A stretch of 64,000 nucleotides of DNA from Promethearchaeota archaeon (lineage in GTDB: Archaea > Asgardarchaeota > Lokiarchaeia > Sigyniarchaeales > SOKP01), in assembly GCA_019057795.1 (NCBI GenBank), contig JAHLWS010000049.1:1-64000 (forward strand), in the 5' to 3' direction. The translations under genes were made by a program, and so were the position numbers. Of the stretch, positions 34,133 to 42,448 are shown piece by piece (the first letter of the stretch is position 1; each line of letters starts with the position of its first letter). The notes under the pieces were generated by a model that was given only the letters and a program-made list of their open reading frames with translations, did no database searches and was not told where the DNA came from.

Positions 34133-35851
34133 TTAAGATCGTCTCTTATTATTAAAATAGGTGATTAAACCAATAAGTATCAAAGCACCGTTTATACATC
34201 CAAATATAAGAATCCAAAGTGGGAAAAATGGTACATTTGTACTTACGTAATTAACTTCGCTAAATGTATTTATTAAATCGATCATTATAATTACATTGTC
34301 TTGATAAATTTTAATTGTGTAGTTTCCATTAGGAACATTCTCAATTAAAATCTCTCCATTTTCATTCGAATATGCAGGTGCCATAGGTAGAATTAAATCA
34401 TTTGAGATATAAGTTCCAAATACTTTTCCAAAATAAAGTAATTCTATTCTATAACCAATTAAAGGCATGCGTATGTTATCGGTAATAACAATTTTGAGAT
34501 CGCTCGTAGCATCATATTTTAACGAAAACGGGTTTGTTTCACCAAGAATGAGATAAGGGAGCTCTAATCTCAATCCCTTCCTTTTTACGGCATTCTCAGT
34601 AAATATTAAGCTATTCTCTATTGTTTCTTGAGTAATGGACACTATGACGTCGTAGTAATTAACAGGTCTCTCAAATAAAGAACTATTGCTGATAACTTGA
34701 TCTGCAGAAATGGTGCTTTCAATTAACGTAACATTTTTTAAATAAATATGTTTTGGTCCAGATATTAAAGAAGGAAAGTATATTCTTTCCCTTACATTTC
34801 TACCTTCGCTTAATCTATCAATAGCCCAGCTGTAATCAACGGAATTTTCAAATTTAAAGGTGAAATTCGTTTTAAATGTTAAATAAAATATTTTAGAATC
34901 AGCTGAGATTGTAACATTTATTAAATTATCTTGTTCTAAAAAGTCATTTTCTACTTGATCGTTGATTTTTAATTGTTGATCGTAAAATAGGTTCTTATCA
35001 AGCGGATTGACGATTAAATCTACAACGAGATTGTCTGCTGGTATAGAAGAGATATTTATAATATCCGAACTCTTTAATCCAATTAGCGTAAAACTATAAT
35101 AAAATGAAGGGCTAAAAGTCTGTTGCTGTTGCGTTAATGTTAAGATACTTTTTGGGTCTTGAGCTAATTCCCATCCAAAAGTGGTCAATTTATATTCAAA
35201 AATGAAATACATAGAAAAATTGTGAAAATCATCTGGGTCCTGGAAGTAGTTTTGATAATCGAAGATTAAATTATCATCAGAATCAAGGGAGTATTCGTCT
35301 TCGCTTAATTCTTCAATGATCGAAAAAGATTCATTTTGTACAAATACTTGTTTGAGAACGCGTGGAACCAATCTTGGACTGTAAATTAAATACCCTTCTG
35401 ATTCCACCATAGAACTATTATATTGGACGCTAATCGACTCATTTATCAATACCGTTATTTCATCTGATTCTGGTAAAGACTTATCAAGATTATTGAACTG
35501 TGCTATTTCATTAGTTTGCATATATTGCGTTCCTAAATAGGTAATATTTAACGCTCCAGAATTTAGATCATCGACGAGGTTAGGATATCTATCTGATCGA
35601 TTAAAAATACCTTCTTCATTAAAAGTAAGTTTAGTTATTGTAATGTTCCCAAGGCCCTGCTCTGGAGCATCAAGAATTGGGGTATAATCGTCTTTAGAGA
35701 AGACTTGTATCTTAGGATCGATGTTTATGTTAAAATCTTCACGATCCAAAGAGTTGTAATTAAAGAGATCGGCCATAAAGATTAATGGAATTAGAGAACT
35801 TAAGACTACAAAAAGGACTATGAGAAATTTCCTGTAATTGGTGTTCATCAT
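34133..35851 (-). CDS. Secreted or surface protein with N- and C-terminal membrane helices
   Basis: 572 residues. A signal-like helix (about 8-27) and a C-terminal helix (about 543-565, followed by NNKRRS) bracket a long extracellular, beta-rich region with many asparagine-linked glycosylation sites (NxS or NxT). Near the end, NENGEILIENVPNGNYTIKIY resembles a carboxypeptidase-regulatory-like (CNA-B type) beta sandwich. No enzyme motif is seen. It is probably a surface or adhesion protein, similar in plan to the C25 protease gene nearby. Confidence 0.6.
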   Translation of the reverse strand: MMNTNYRKFLIVLFVVLSSLIPLIFMADLFNYNSLDREDFNINIDPKIQVFSKDDYTPILDAPEQGLGNITITKLTFNEEGIFNRSDRYPNLVDDLNSGALNITYLGTQYMQTNEIAQFNNLDKSLPESDEITVLINESISVQYNSSMVESEGYLIYSPRLVPRVLKQVFVQNESFSIIEELSEDEYSLDSDDNLIFDYQNYFQDPDDFHNFSMYFIFEYKLTTFGWELAQDPKSILTLTQQQQTFSPSFYYSFTLIGLKSSDIINISSIPADNLVVDLIVNPLDKNLFYDQQLKINDQVENDFLEQDNLINVTISADSKIFYLTFKTNFTFKFENSVDYSWAIDRLSEGRNVRERIYFPSLISGPKHIYLKNVTLIESTISADQVISNSSLFERPVNYYDVIVSITQETIENSLIFTENAVKRKGLRLELPYLILGETNPFSLKYDATSDLKIVITDNIRMPLIGYRIELLYFGKVFGTYISNDLILPMAPAYSNENGEILIENVPNGNYTIKIYQDNVIIMIDLINTFSEVNYVSTNVPFFPLWILIFGCINGALILIGLITYFNNKRRS

Positions 35852-36101
35852 TATTACTTCGAAAAATAATTATACAACAAAAAATTAAATAAAATTAATT
35901 AATTTTTCTTAAATTTTTAATTTTTGCTTCAATTTCCATGTATGTCTGGATATGATCCAAATATATTTATAGAATTTATTTTTACTTATTTATAACATCG
36001 TTTAAACGTATGATAATACGCCCAAATGGACTATGTTATTTTTTTCCATTCCATATTAGTTTAAGTAATTTTTGAATAATATATATTAAAAAATGATATA
36101 A

Positions 36102-37487
36102 ATGGTTCAAAAACCAGATCGAAAAAATTTTTTGGAAAAGCTTAATACTGCTGTAGATTTTTTTGAGGATAATTCTCGTAATCTTTACAACAATGTCATT
36201 GCGATTTCCCATAATGACGCAGATGGCATTAGTAGCTTACAAATTATTCAAAATCTGCTTCATAAAATGAACTTTAATTACGATTACTTTATTTATAACC
36301 GATCTGTGTCATGGGCAAATTATCTGAGTGGAATTTTGCCTAAAGCTCAAAATAATAAGACGGCATTAATCTTTACAGATGTTGGCTCCAATTTAACAGA
36401 ACTCATCCCGATCATCAAGAAAAGAAAAGAAGATTTTTACATCCTCGACCACCATGAAGTAGATGGCGATATAGATTTTGATATGCTTCCAGAAAATTTA
36501 TTTTTTGTTAATCCTACGATTTTTGGGTTTGACGGACTTGATCATATATCCGGAGCTACTTTAGCTTATATGTTTGCAAAAAAGATTGATTTTGCTACAA
36601 TAAAACAAGGCTGGTTAGCGGTTATTGGAATAGCAGGCGATTCATTAAAGTCGATGGAAAAGCTTCAATCGTTCAATAAGGAGATCTATCAAGAGTTGGT
36701 TGATGAAGAAGTTATTTATGATGAAGAAGGATTAATTCTGTTCGGAAGCATGCACGATTCCATAAAAAACGGTTTAAAATTTAGTATTTTACCTTTTTTA
36801 AATGGATTTGGCGGTGAGAATGATCAAAAGATTAAATCTTTTCTAAACAAATTGCTAATAAATCCAAATAAAAAAGTTGTTGATTTAGATAAAACTGAAA
36901 TCCAAAAAATCATAGATAATACTAATTTAAATATCGGACGCTTTGCTTTATTGCCTCAAAAACAAGGTTTATTGAAATTTGCTTTTGAACACGCTCTACT
37001 ACTAAATATTTTGTCCTTTAAAAACATAAGCGCGGCACTTTCAATTATACAGCAAAGAACAATAACACGTTATGCTAAAGAAATCTATTTTGAATATGTT
37101 AGTTGCTTAGTTAAAAATATGAAAATACTATCAGATGATTTGCCTCGCTATGAAACGGAAAAAGCAATTTTTATAGATGCTGGAAATAGTCCAATCCCTC
37201 CAAGTAATTGGTCCGATACGGCAAGTTTTACTTCTGTAAACGGGCTGTTAAAGCCAAATAAAATGTTGTTTTTAGGGGGTTTTGAAAAAAAGTCTCAAAT
37301 GGTAAAACTAAGCATTAGATGTTCCAGGAAATATTTAGAAAACAATGAAATGGGCGTAAATAAAGTAATTAGTGTAATTAAAGAGAATCTTGGAGGAACT
37401 GGTGGAGGTCATAAATTAGCGGGTGGAATAAGATTATCAATGCCCTCATTTAAATTATTAAAAGAAAGAGTAGATGAGTTTATTTAG
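36102..37487 (+). CDS. DHH-family phosphoesterase (RecJ-like)
   Basis: 461 residues. DHH motifs are HNDADGISS, then FTDVGSN, then LDHHEVDG; the DHHA1 end is GGTGGGHKLAGG. These residues coordinate manganese and bind nucleic acid or a nucleotide. Archaeal members act as single-strand nucleases (such as GAN, which works with GINS) or oligonucleotide phosphodiesterases. The YggU-family gene follows 86 nt later. Confidence 0.85.
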   Translation: MVQKPDRKNFLEKLNTAVDFFEDNSRNLYNNVIAISHNDADGISSLQIIQNLLHKMNFNYDYFIYNRSVSWANYLSGILPKAQNNKTALIFTDVGSNLTELIPIIKKRKEDFYILDHHEVDGDIDFDMLPENLFFVNPTIFGFDGLDHISGATLAYMFAKKIDFATIKQGWLAVIGIAGDSLKSMEKLQSFNKEIYQELVDEEVIYDEEGLILFGSMHDSIKNGLKFSILPFLNGFGGENDQKIKSFLNKLLINPNKKVVDLDKTEIQKIIDNTNLNIGRFALLPQKQGLLKFAFEHALLLNILSFKNISAALSIIQQRTITRYAKEIYFEYVSCLVKNMKILSDDLPRYETEKAIFIDAGNSPIPPSNWSDTASFTSVNGLLKPNKMLFLGGFEKKSQMVKLSIRCSRKYLENNEMGVNKVISVIKENLGGTGGGHKLAGGIRLSMPSFKLLKERVDEFI

Positions 37488-37573
37488 TGTGATTAAAAAA
37501 TAATAACATAAAATTTTTCAAAAAAATGTAAAAAGATTTTCTTTGATTAGAGCAAAACTAATGAATTTGTACC

Positions 37574-37879
37574 ATGGATTTTCTTGAATTAAAACCAAAT
37601 AATGTGTATTTATTGAGGATAAGGGTAAAAACAAATTCTAAAAAGCGAGAAATTTTACGATGTTCTGAAACTGACTCTAACTTAACAATATTACTTCGTT
37701 CGAAACCCGTTCAAAACAAAGCTAATAGAGAACTGTTAAATTTAATAAAAAAGAAACTAAAAGTATCTTCAGATCAGGTTCAGATAATCGCAGGTTTAAA
37801 GAAAGTAGATAAAATATTACAAGTTAGCTTTTCTGAAAATATCGTAGAATCAGATATAATAAAGAGAATTTTCAATTAA
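37574..37879 (+). CDS. YggU/DUF167 family protein
   Basis: 101 residues. The conserved pattern is seen in IRVKTNSKKREILR, then RSKPVQNKANRELLNLIKKKL, which is the family signature. The function of this widespread small family is not known. It follows the DHH gene on the same strand and may be co-transcribed. Confidence 0.85.
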   Translation: MDFLELKPNNVYLLRIRVKTNSKKREILRCSETDSNLTILLRSKPVQNKANRELLNLIKKKLKVSSDQVQIIAGLKKVDKILQVSFSENIVESDIIKRIFN

Positions 37880-37917
37880 ATAGGGAAATTCAACTTTAAT
37901 ATGTTATTGAAGTTATT

Positions 37918-38280
37918 TCAGCTTCCAATCTTTATCATCTTACCACATTTTAAGCATGTGATAAAATGTGTCATGCCCTCATCCGCACTCCTAGTCTGTC
38001 GAGTTTCTAAATGAGCTTTATCATAGCCACATCTTCGACATTTAAAATTTTTAATGGAGCTTCTTAAATTTTCTTCTTTCCACTTCATAAATTCGGTTAG
38101 ATTTGATACTTCCTCTCTAATAGAATGTTCTATTTTAGTTTTTATTCTATATGAATTAGCTTTTTCCTCAGTAAAAGGTTTCGTTGCACCACACTTACAC
38201 TTAAATACTTTTTTACCGTTTACCGTTGAAGGGAGCATCATACTTCCTCCACATTCATCGCAAAATTCCAATATTATCAA
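37918..38280 (-). CDS. tfs: Transcription factor S (TFIIS-like)
   Basis: 120 residues. An N-terminal zinc ribbon (CDECGG and CKCG) is followed by a linker and the C-terminal TFIIS-type ribbon CRRCGYDK with CLKCGK. Between them lies RSADEGMT, with the Asp-Glu pair that stimulates RNA cleavage by the polymerase. This pair marks TFS and not the polymerase subunit RPB9. It rescues backtracked RNA polymerase. The start used here is a TTG at 38280. Confidence 0.9.
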   Translation of the reverse strand: MIILEFCDECGGSMMLPSTVNGKKVFKCKCGATKPFTEEKANSYRIKTKIEHSIREEVSNLTEFMKWKEENLRSSIKNFKCRRCGYDKAHLETRQTRSADEGMTHFITCLKCGKMIKIGS

Positions 38281-38334
38281 TCCTATTAGCTTACTTTTTT
38301 AATAAGATATTATTGTTTTTTTTTCTAACTTAAC

Positions 38335-39297
38335 TTAAAATTTTAAACCAAATATTAAAACACAAAAAATTACACCCGTTAAAAGATCTGCGGTTGTACC
38401 AGGGTTTAGTTTTCCGTTTTGTTTATGCAATTCTTTATCAAATTTAACTATCAAATTTAATCCTTTTTTAGTAGTGATACCTCCATCTTTTATAATCTCT
38501 GAAGCTATTTTTGAAACATTCAACGCAGCTTCCTTACCCGCTTTCCTAATAATTAAGGTATCTAAATGCATGCTCAGTAGTTTTAAATATGTATTGACAA
38601 TTGTGCTATTTATGTCTTTACATTTCTCATAAGTATCAAAAAAATATGGTAAGCCTTCTTTTAATATAATATTGAAGCCACTAGCATACTCATTGCTTAT
38701 TAAATCATATTCTTTTGATAGTTCGAATATTTTTTTAAGATTTATATTATCTTTAATAATATCCTTATATGAATTTTCATCGTTAATATCATACTTTTCT
38801 ATGTTACCTAGTCCACCGGGATTACAAATTTTTATAGCGTCGTATAAATTCACCGTATCTTTAACTGTAGCATCTTCGATAACCTTTTTAATAAAAAATT
38901 CGAAATTTTCGATCTTTTTCATATTTAATTTTAAACAAATTGTAGCCGCGGATGCTAGTGGAGCTAAGATAAGAATGTGTCCTAGTAAGACGTTACCTCC
39001 AGACTGCCACTTCATCATTTGATTAGCTGATTCCTTAAAAAAAAGACCTAATTCAATAGAACTAAAATTTTCTTTTTCACTTTCTACAGAGTTATATACT
39101 GTTTCACAAAATCCTTTAAAATTTGGTTGGATTGCTGCAATACCCGCTAAAAAGTGTTCAAATCTTGTATTTGGAAAATTTTTTGTTCTATGGACATTTC
39201 CCGGTTTAGGCCACCCAGATAACTCCAACAAGCTCGAAAGATTTATACACCTTACTAAATCATTAACTGATTGGGTAACGATTGCTTTTATAGGCAC
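38335..39297 (-). CDS. CitG/MdcB family triphosphoribosyl-dephospho-CoA synthase-like protein
   Basis: 320 residues. LLELSGWPKPGNVHR near the N-terminus and GGNVLLGHILILAPL match the CitG family pattern, as does NPGTTADLLTGVIF at the end. Bacterial CitG makes the prosthetic group of citrate lyase. No citrate lyase genes are seen here, and archaeal members probably use another substrate. It is oriented like TFS and eL22, with small gaps, so a loose operon is possible. Confidence 0.75.
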   Translation of the reverse strand: MPIKAIVTQSVNDLVRCINLSSLLELSGWPKPGNVHRTKNFPNTRFEHFLAGIAAIQPNFKGFCETVYNSVESEKENFSSIELGLFFKESANQMMKWQSGGNVLLGHILILAPLASAATICLKLNMKKIENFEFFIKKVIEDATVKDTVNLYDAIKICNPGGLGNIEKYDINDENSYKDIIKDNINLKKIFELSKEYDLISNEYASGFNIILKEGLPYFFDTYEKCKDINSTIVNTYLKLLSMHLDTLIIRKAGKEAALNVSKIASEIIKDGGITTKKGLNLIVKFDKELHKQNGKLNPGTTADLLTGVIFCVLIFGLKF

Positions 39298-39344
39298 ATT
39301 TAAGATATTAATTTTAAAAATTAAAATAGTTTTTTAAATGTAAA

Positions 39345-39656
39345 TTAATAATAAGTTAATTCTAGAACCTTTTTTTCTTTTATCATATAGCCTTGTTTCT
39401 TTGAAGTGTTATATGAGATTGGTCGATATTTTTCATTTAGATTTTTACGATACAGAAATTTTTTTATTCTTAATTTAACTGCTCTCTTTGACAATTTGAG
39501 GGGCATTACTATTTCTAATTCGTTTCCATTTCGAGAGAGTTCAATTTGCGGCAACTGTTCTTCGAGGAACCTTAACAGATCCTCAACGTATTCTTCTTTT
39601 AAAAAACTTAAGTCTTTTATATTTATATAAATTTCTTTAGTATCAACTTCACTCAT
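39345..39656 (-). CDS. rpl22e: Ribosomal protein eL22
   Basis: 103 residues. A short N-terminal extension is followed by the alpha/beta core. The best match to eukaryotic eL22 is LSKRAVKLRIKKFLYRKNLN, like human FSKRYLKYLTKKYLKKNNL, and the end LELTYY, like ELRYF. eL22 is absent from most archaea but has been reported from Asgard lineages. It would sit on the surface of the large subunit. A small loop with extra lysines (KQGYMIKEKK) lengthens the last hairpin. Confidence 0.8.
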   Translation of the reverse strand: MSEVDTKEIYINIKDLSFLKEEYVEDLLRFLEEQLPQIELSRNGNELEIVMPLKLSKRAVKLRIKKFLYRKNLNEKYRPISYNTSKKQGYMIKEKKVLELTYY

Positions 39657-39730
39657 ATTCTAATCACTCAATATTATAATTTTTGATATTATAAATTTTT
39701 TTTTATTTTTACAAAAAATTTTTATAAAAA

Positions 39731-39739
39731 GATTTAAAT
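39731..39739 (+). promoter_or_regulatory. TATA box of the RuBisCO gene
   Basis: GATTTAAAT at 39731-39739 is a good archaeal TATA element. Transcription would begin about 25 nt downstream, at or just before the ATG at 39762. The ATG at 39738 lies inside the TATA box and cannot be the start on that transcript, so the gene is probably leaderless or nearly so. Confidence 0.55.
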
Positions 39740-39761
39740 GAACTTTTTCTACATAATAATC

Positions 39762-41039
39762 ATGGTAGATTATGTAGATTTAAGTTATGAACCTAACGAA
39801 AATGATCTCGTTGTTATGTATTTCGTTGAAAAAGCTGTTGATTGTGAAAGTCTGGAAAAAGCGTGCGAGGAAATCGCTAAAGAAAGTTCAATCGGCACGT
39901 GGACAGATATTTTGACGATGTCTGCAGATATTGCTGAACGCCTTGAACCATCTGCTTTTTATATCGATCCACAAAATCAAATTATTAAAATTGCTTATTC
40001 TGAAGAATTATTTGAAGCCGATAACATGTCTCAAATTCTTAGCGCTATTGCCGGTAATATTTTTGGTATGAAGGTGATTAATAATTTAAGGCTTATAGAT
40101 ATCACATTTCCTAAATATATAGTCAGTAAATATAAAGGACCTAAATTCGGGATTAAAGGTATTAGAAAATTAACGGGAGTGGAAAAAAGACCTTTGTTAG
40201 GAACAATCGTAAAACCTAAAGTAGGTTTAAACGAGATCGAACACGCAAAAGTTTGTGAAGAGGCATGGATGGGCGGTTTGGACATAGTAAAGGACGATGA
40301 GAATTTAACTAGTATGGTCTTCAATAAATTCGATAAAAGAGTTGAGGAATCTTTAAAAGCTCGAGATAGAGCTCAAGCTGAAACGGGTGAAAAAAAGATT
40401 TATATGCCCAATATCACAGCAAAATTAAGTACAATGGAAGAGAGAGCAAATATAGTAATAAATAACGGTGGAGAATATGTAATGGTTGACATATTTACCG
40501 TAGGATTCTCAGCTTTACAAGAACTTCGAGATTATCTAGATGATAAAAATGTCGTAATTCACGCTCATAGAGCTATGCATGCTGCCTTTACACGCAATAA
40601 GAAACACGGAATAACGATGTTGGCTTTAGCCAAAATAATGCGGCTAATCGGAATGGATCAGCTCCATACTGGGACTATCGTTGGAAAAATGGAGGGTGGC
40701 AAAAAGGAAGTTTTAGAGATAAATCAAGTAATTTCAGAGCCAAATATTACAGGAAACAATACAACAATTCTGGATCAAGAATGGGGTGATATCAAACCTA
40801 CTCTACCCGTTGCTTCAGGAGGTCTAAGCCCATTACACATTCCTGATTTAATAAAATTTTTAGGTAATGATATCGTGTATCAATTCGGAGGAGGATGTCA
40901 CGGACATCCAGACGGAACTAGAGCAGGCGCCAGAGCGATAAGACAAGCAGTTGATGCTACTTTGAGTGGAATTCAATTGGAGGAATACGCAAAAACGAAA
41001 GAAGAATTAGAAAAAGCAATCAAAAAATGGAGAAAATAA
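39762..41039 (+). CDS. rbcL: Form III (archaeal) RuBisCO large subunit
   Basis: 425 residues from the ATG at 39762. Active-site residues are all present: GTIVKPKVG, the carbamylated lysine site GLDIVKDDEN, HAHRAMHAAF, loop 6 GTIVGKMEGG, then PVASGGLSP and GGGCHGHP. In archaea, form III works in AMP salvage, carboxylating ribulose-1,5-bisphosphate to two 3-phosphoglycerates. The isomerase that makes its substrate is encoded next door on the opposite strand. AMP phosphorylase is not in the window. Confidence 0.93.
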   Translation: MVDYVDLSYEPNENDLVVMYFVEKAVDCESLEKACEEIAKESSIGTWTDILTMSADIAERLEPSAFYIDPQNQIIKIAYSEELFEADNMSQILSAIAGNIFGMKVINNLRLIDITFPKYIVSKYKGPKFGIKGIRKLTGVEKRPLLGTIVKPKVGLNEIEHAKVCEEAWMGGLDIVKDDENLTSMVFNKFDKRVEESLKARDRAQAETGEKKIYMPNITAKLSTMEERANIVINNGGEYVMVDIFTVGFSALQELRDYLDDKNVVIHAHRAMHAAFTRNKKHGITMLALAKIMRLIGMDQLHTGTIVGKMEGGKKEVLEINQVISEPNITGNNTTILDQEWGDIKPTLPVASGGLSPLHIPDLIKFLGNDIVYQFGGGCHGHPDGTRAGARAIRQAVDATLSGIQLEEYAKTKEELEKAIKKWRK

Positions 41040-41063
41040 TTAAAATTTAACTTTTTTTAAGTT

Positions 41064-42008
41064 TTATAGCATATCAGGATATAATTTTGCAAAGTAATTA
41101 TGGACATGGCTACTTGCGAAGATCCCTGCTTCAGTTATAAGCCCATCTATATATCTTCTACTTACGGTCTCAAAAGCAGGATTTAGGATGGTTAAACCCT
41201 CTGGAGCATCCTCCCATACTTCTTTCGGGTCTCTCATTTCGATTTTTTCCAAAATACCAAATGAAGTCTGAGGATTATATTTTAAAAGAGGGGATGCAAC
41301 ATAAAAAGGTACGTGTTCTTCGTGTGCCACTAATGCTAACAATCGAGATCCAATTTTATTAATAATCGTTCCCTCTGAAGTAATAGAATCTGCTCCAATA
41401 ATTATTAAATCAACTTCATAATGATTAACAACCCAACGCATAGCACTATCAACTACGTGAATAACTTCAATTCCAGCATCAAGTAATTTTCTGACTGTTT
41501 TTCTTCCTTGCAATCTAGGTTGAGTTTCCGTTGCTACAACTTTGAAATGATCTTTCCCCTGTCTTTTTGCTTCTAATAGGATAGCATTTACAATACTTGA
41601 ATGGCAATGAGTCATTATAATAAAGTTATCGTCCGTACTTACATCAGGAATTCTCCTTGCGCCTATTTCAGCTATTTTCTGTTTTGACTTTTGCATCAAT
41701 AATTTATATTCATCCTTACAACTGGCAATTAATTCTAAAATTTCTTTTTTCTCTAACGAATCTATTTTTTTTTTTAATCGATTTGTAATATAATTAAGTC
41801 CATTTCTCAAGGCAGGCTCAGTCGCCCTCGTTTGGAATAAGATGGCTTTAGCTTCTAGTAATTTATTAAATAAATCTTCTGAAGTAATAGTTTCACCAAT
41901 TCTTTGCGCGTAATCGCTTAAAAATTGTATTGCACTAATTGCTACATTTGAAGCACCCTGAATTTCTAAGGATTTAATCCTTTCAGCGTCCTTTAATAAT
42001 TGTTGTAT
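41064..42008 (-). CDS. Ribose-1,5-bisphosphate isomerase (e2b2)
   Basis: About 314 residues if it starts at the ATA at 42006-42008, close to known archaeal enzymes (about 320). A TTG at 41810 would give only 248 residues and delete a conserved N-terminal helical domain (AISAIQFLSDYAQR, then LFQTRATEPALRNG). The core has THCHSSIVN, ATETQPRLQG and IGADSIT, as in the eIF2B-alpha/MtnA family. It isomerises ribose-1,5-bisphosphate to ribulose-1,5-bisphosphate for the neighbouring RuBisCO. The two genes converge. Confidence 0.88.
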   Translation of the reverse strand: MQQLLKDAERIKSLEIQGASNVAISAIQFLSDYAQRIGETITSEDLFNKLLEAKAILFQTRATEPALRNGLNYITNRLKKKIDSLEKKEILELIASCKDEYKLLMQKSKQKIAEIGARRIPDVSTDDNFIIMTHCHSSIVNAILLEAKRQGKDHFKVVATETQPRLQGRKTVRKLLDAGIEVIHVVDSAMRWVVNHYEVDLIIIGADSITSEGTIINKIGSRLLALVAHEEHVPFYVASPLLKYNPQTSFGILEKIEMRDPKEVWEDAPEGLTILNPAFETVSRRYIDGLITEAGIFASSHVHNYFAKLYPDML

Positions 42009-42014
42009 ATTTAT

Positions 42015-42021
42015 TCACCAA
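42015..42021 (-). promoter_or_regulatory. Ribosome-binding site for the ATA start of the isomerase
   Basis: TTGGTGA on the minus strand; its TGA is also the in-frame stop that bounds the reading frame. The ATA at 42006-42008 follows after 6 nt. No ATG, GTG or TTG exists in frame before residue 67. Confidence 0.6.
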
Positions 42022-42069
42022 TTTTTTTAATGTTAATATATAGGATATTCATATTTTTATTTTATTATC

Positions 42070-42261
42070 TTACTTTTGTTGATCCTCATTATCTGAATTC
42101 TGGGTCAACTCTAAATCCTTTGGATTTATCTCTATATAGAGAGCTCCAATATAATCACACGAGGTACATTCAAATATGTTTGGTGCTAGCCAACCAGCAA
42201 CATTAACAGCGGTTTTCAAAGTAGGTTTTTTACATTTAGGACAAAATTTAATGCGTACCAT
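42070..42261 (-). CDS. Small zinc-ribbon protein
   Basis: 63 residues. Two CxxC pairs (CPKCKK and CTSCDY) frame a hydrophobic beta hairpin (TAVNVAGWLAPNIFE), giving one zinc ribbon. The tail is polar. Such proteins are common in archaea with unknown roles. It sits upstream of the isomerase gene on the same strand and may share its transcript. Confidence 0.6.
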   Translation of the reverse strand: MVRIKFCPKCKKPTLKTAVNVAGWLAPNIFECTSCDYIGALYIEINPKDLELTQNSDNEDQQK

Positions 42262-42448
42262 TTTGCTTTTAATTCATTTTGCTGTAATTAGAAATGAATA
42301 ATTCTTTTATTTTTTGATCTATATTCAATAATCACAAATAACATTTAGCCTCTATCATTATAAATACATAGATGTTCCTAAAAAATTGTTTATATATTTT
42401 CTGTGATTTTACAATTTAACTTAAACAATCAGCGCTTAACTTACTAAA

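Noticed and set aside
39738..39761. Upstream ATG extending RuBisCO by eight residues (MNFFYIII).
   Set aside because: It lies inside the TATA element, and the extension does not resemble RuBisCO N-termini.
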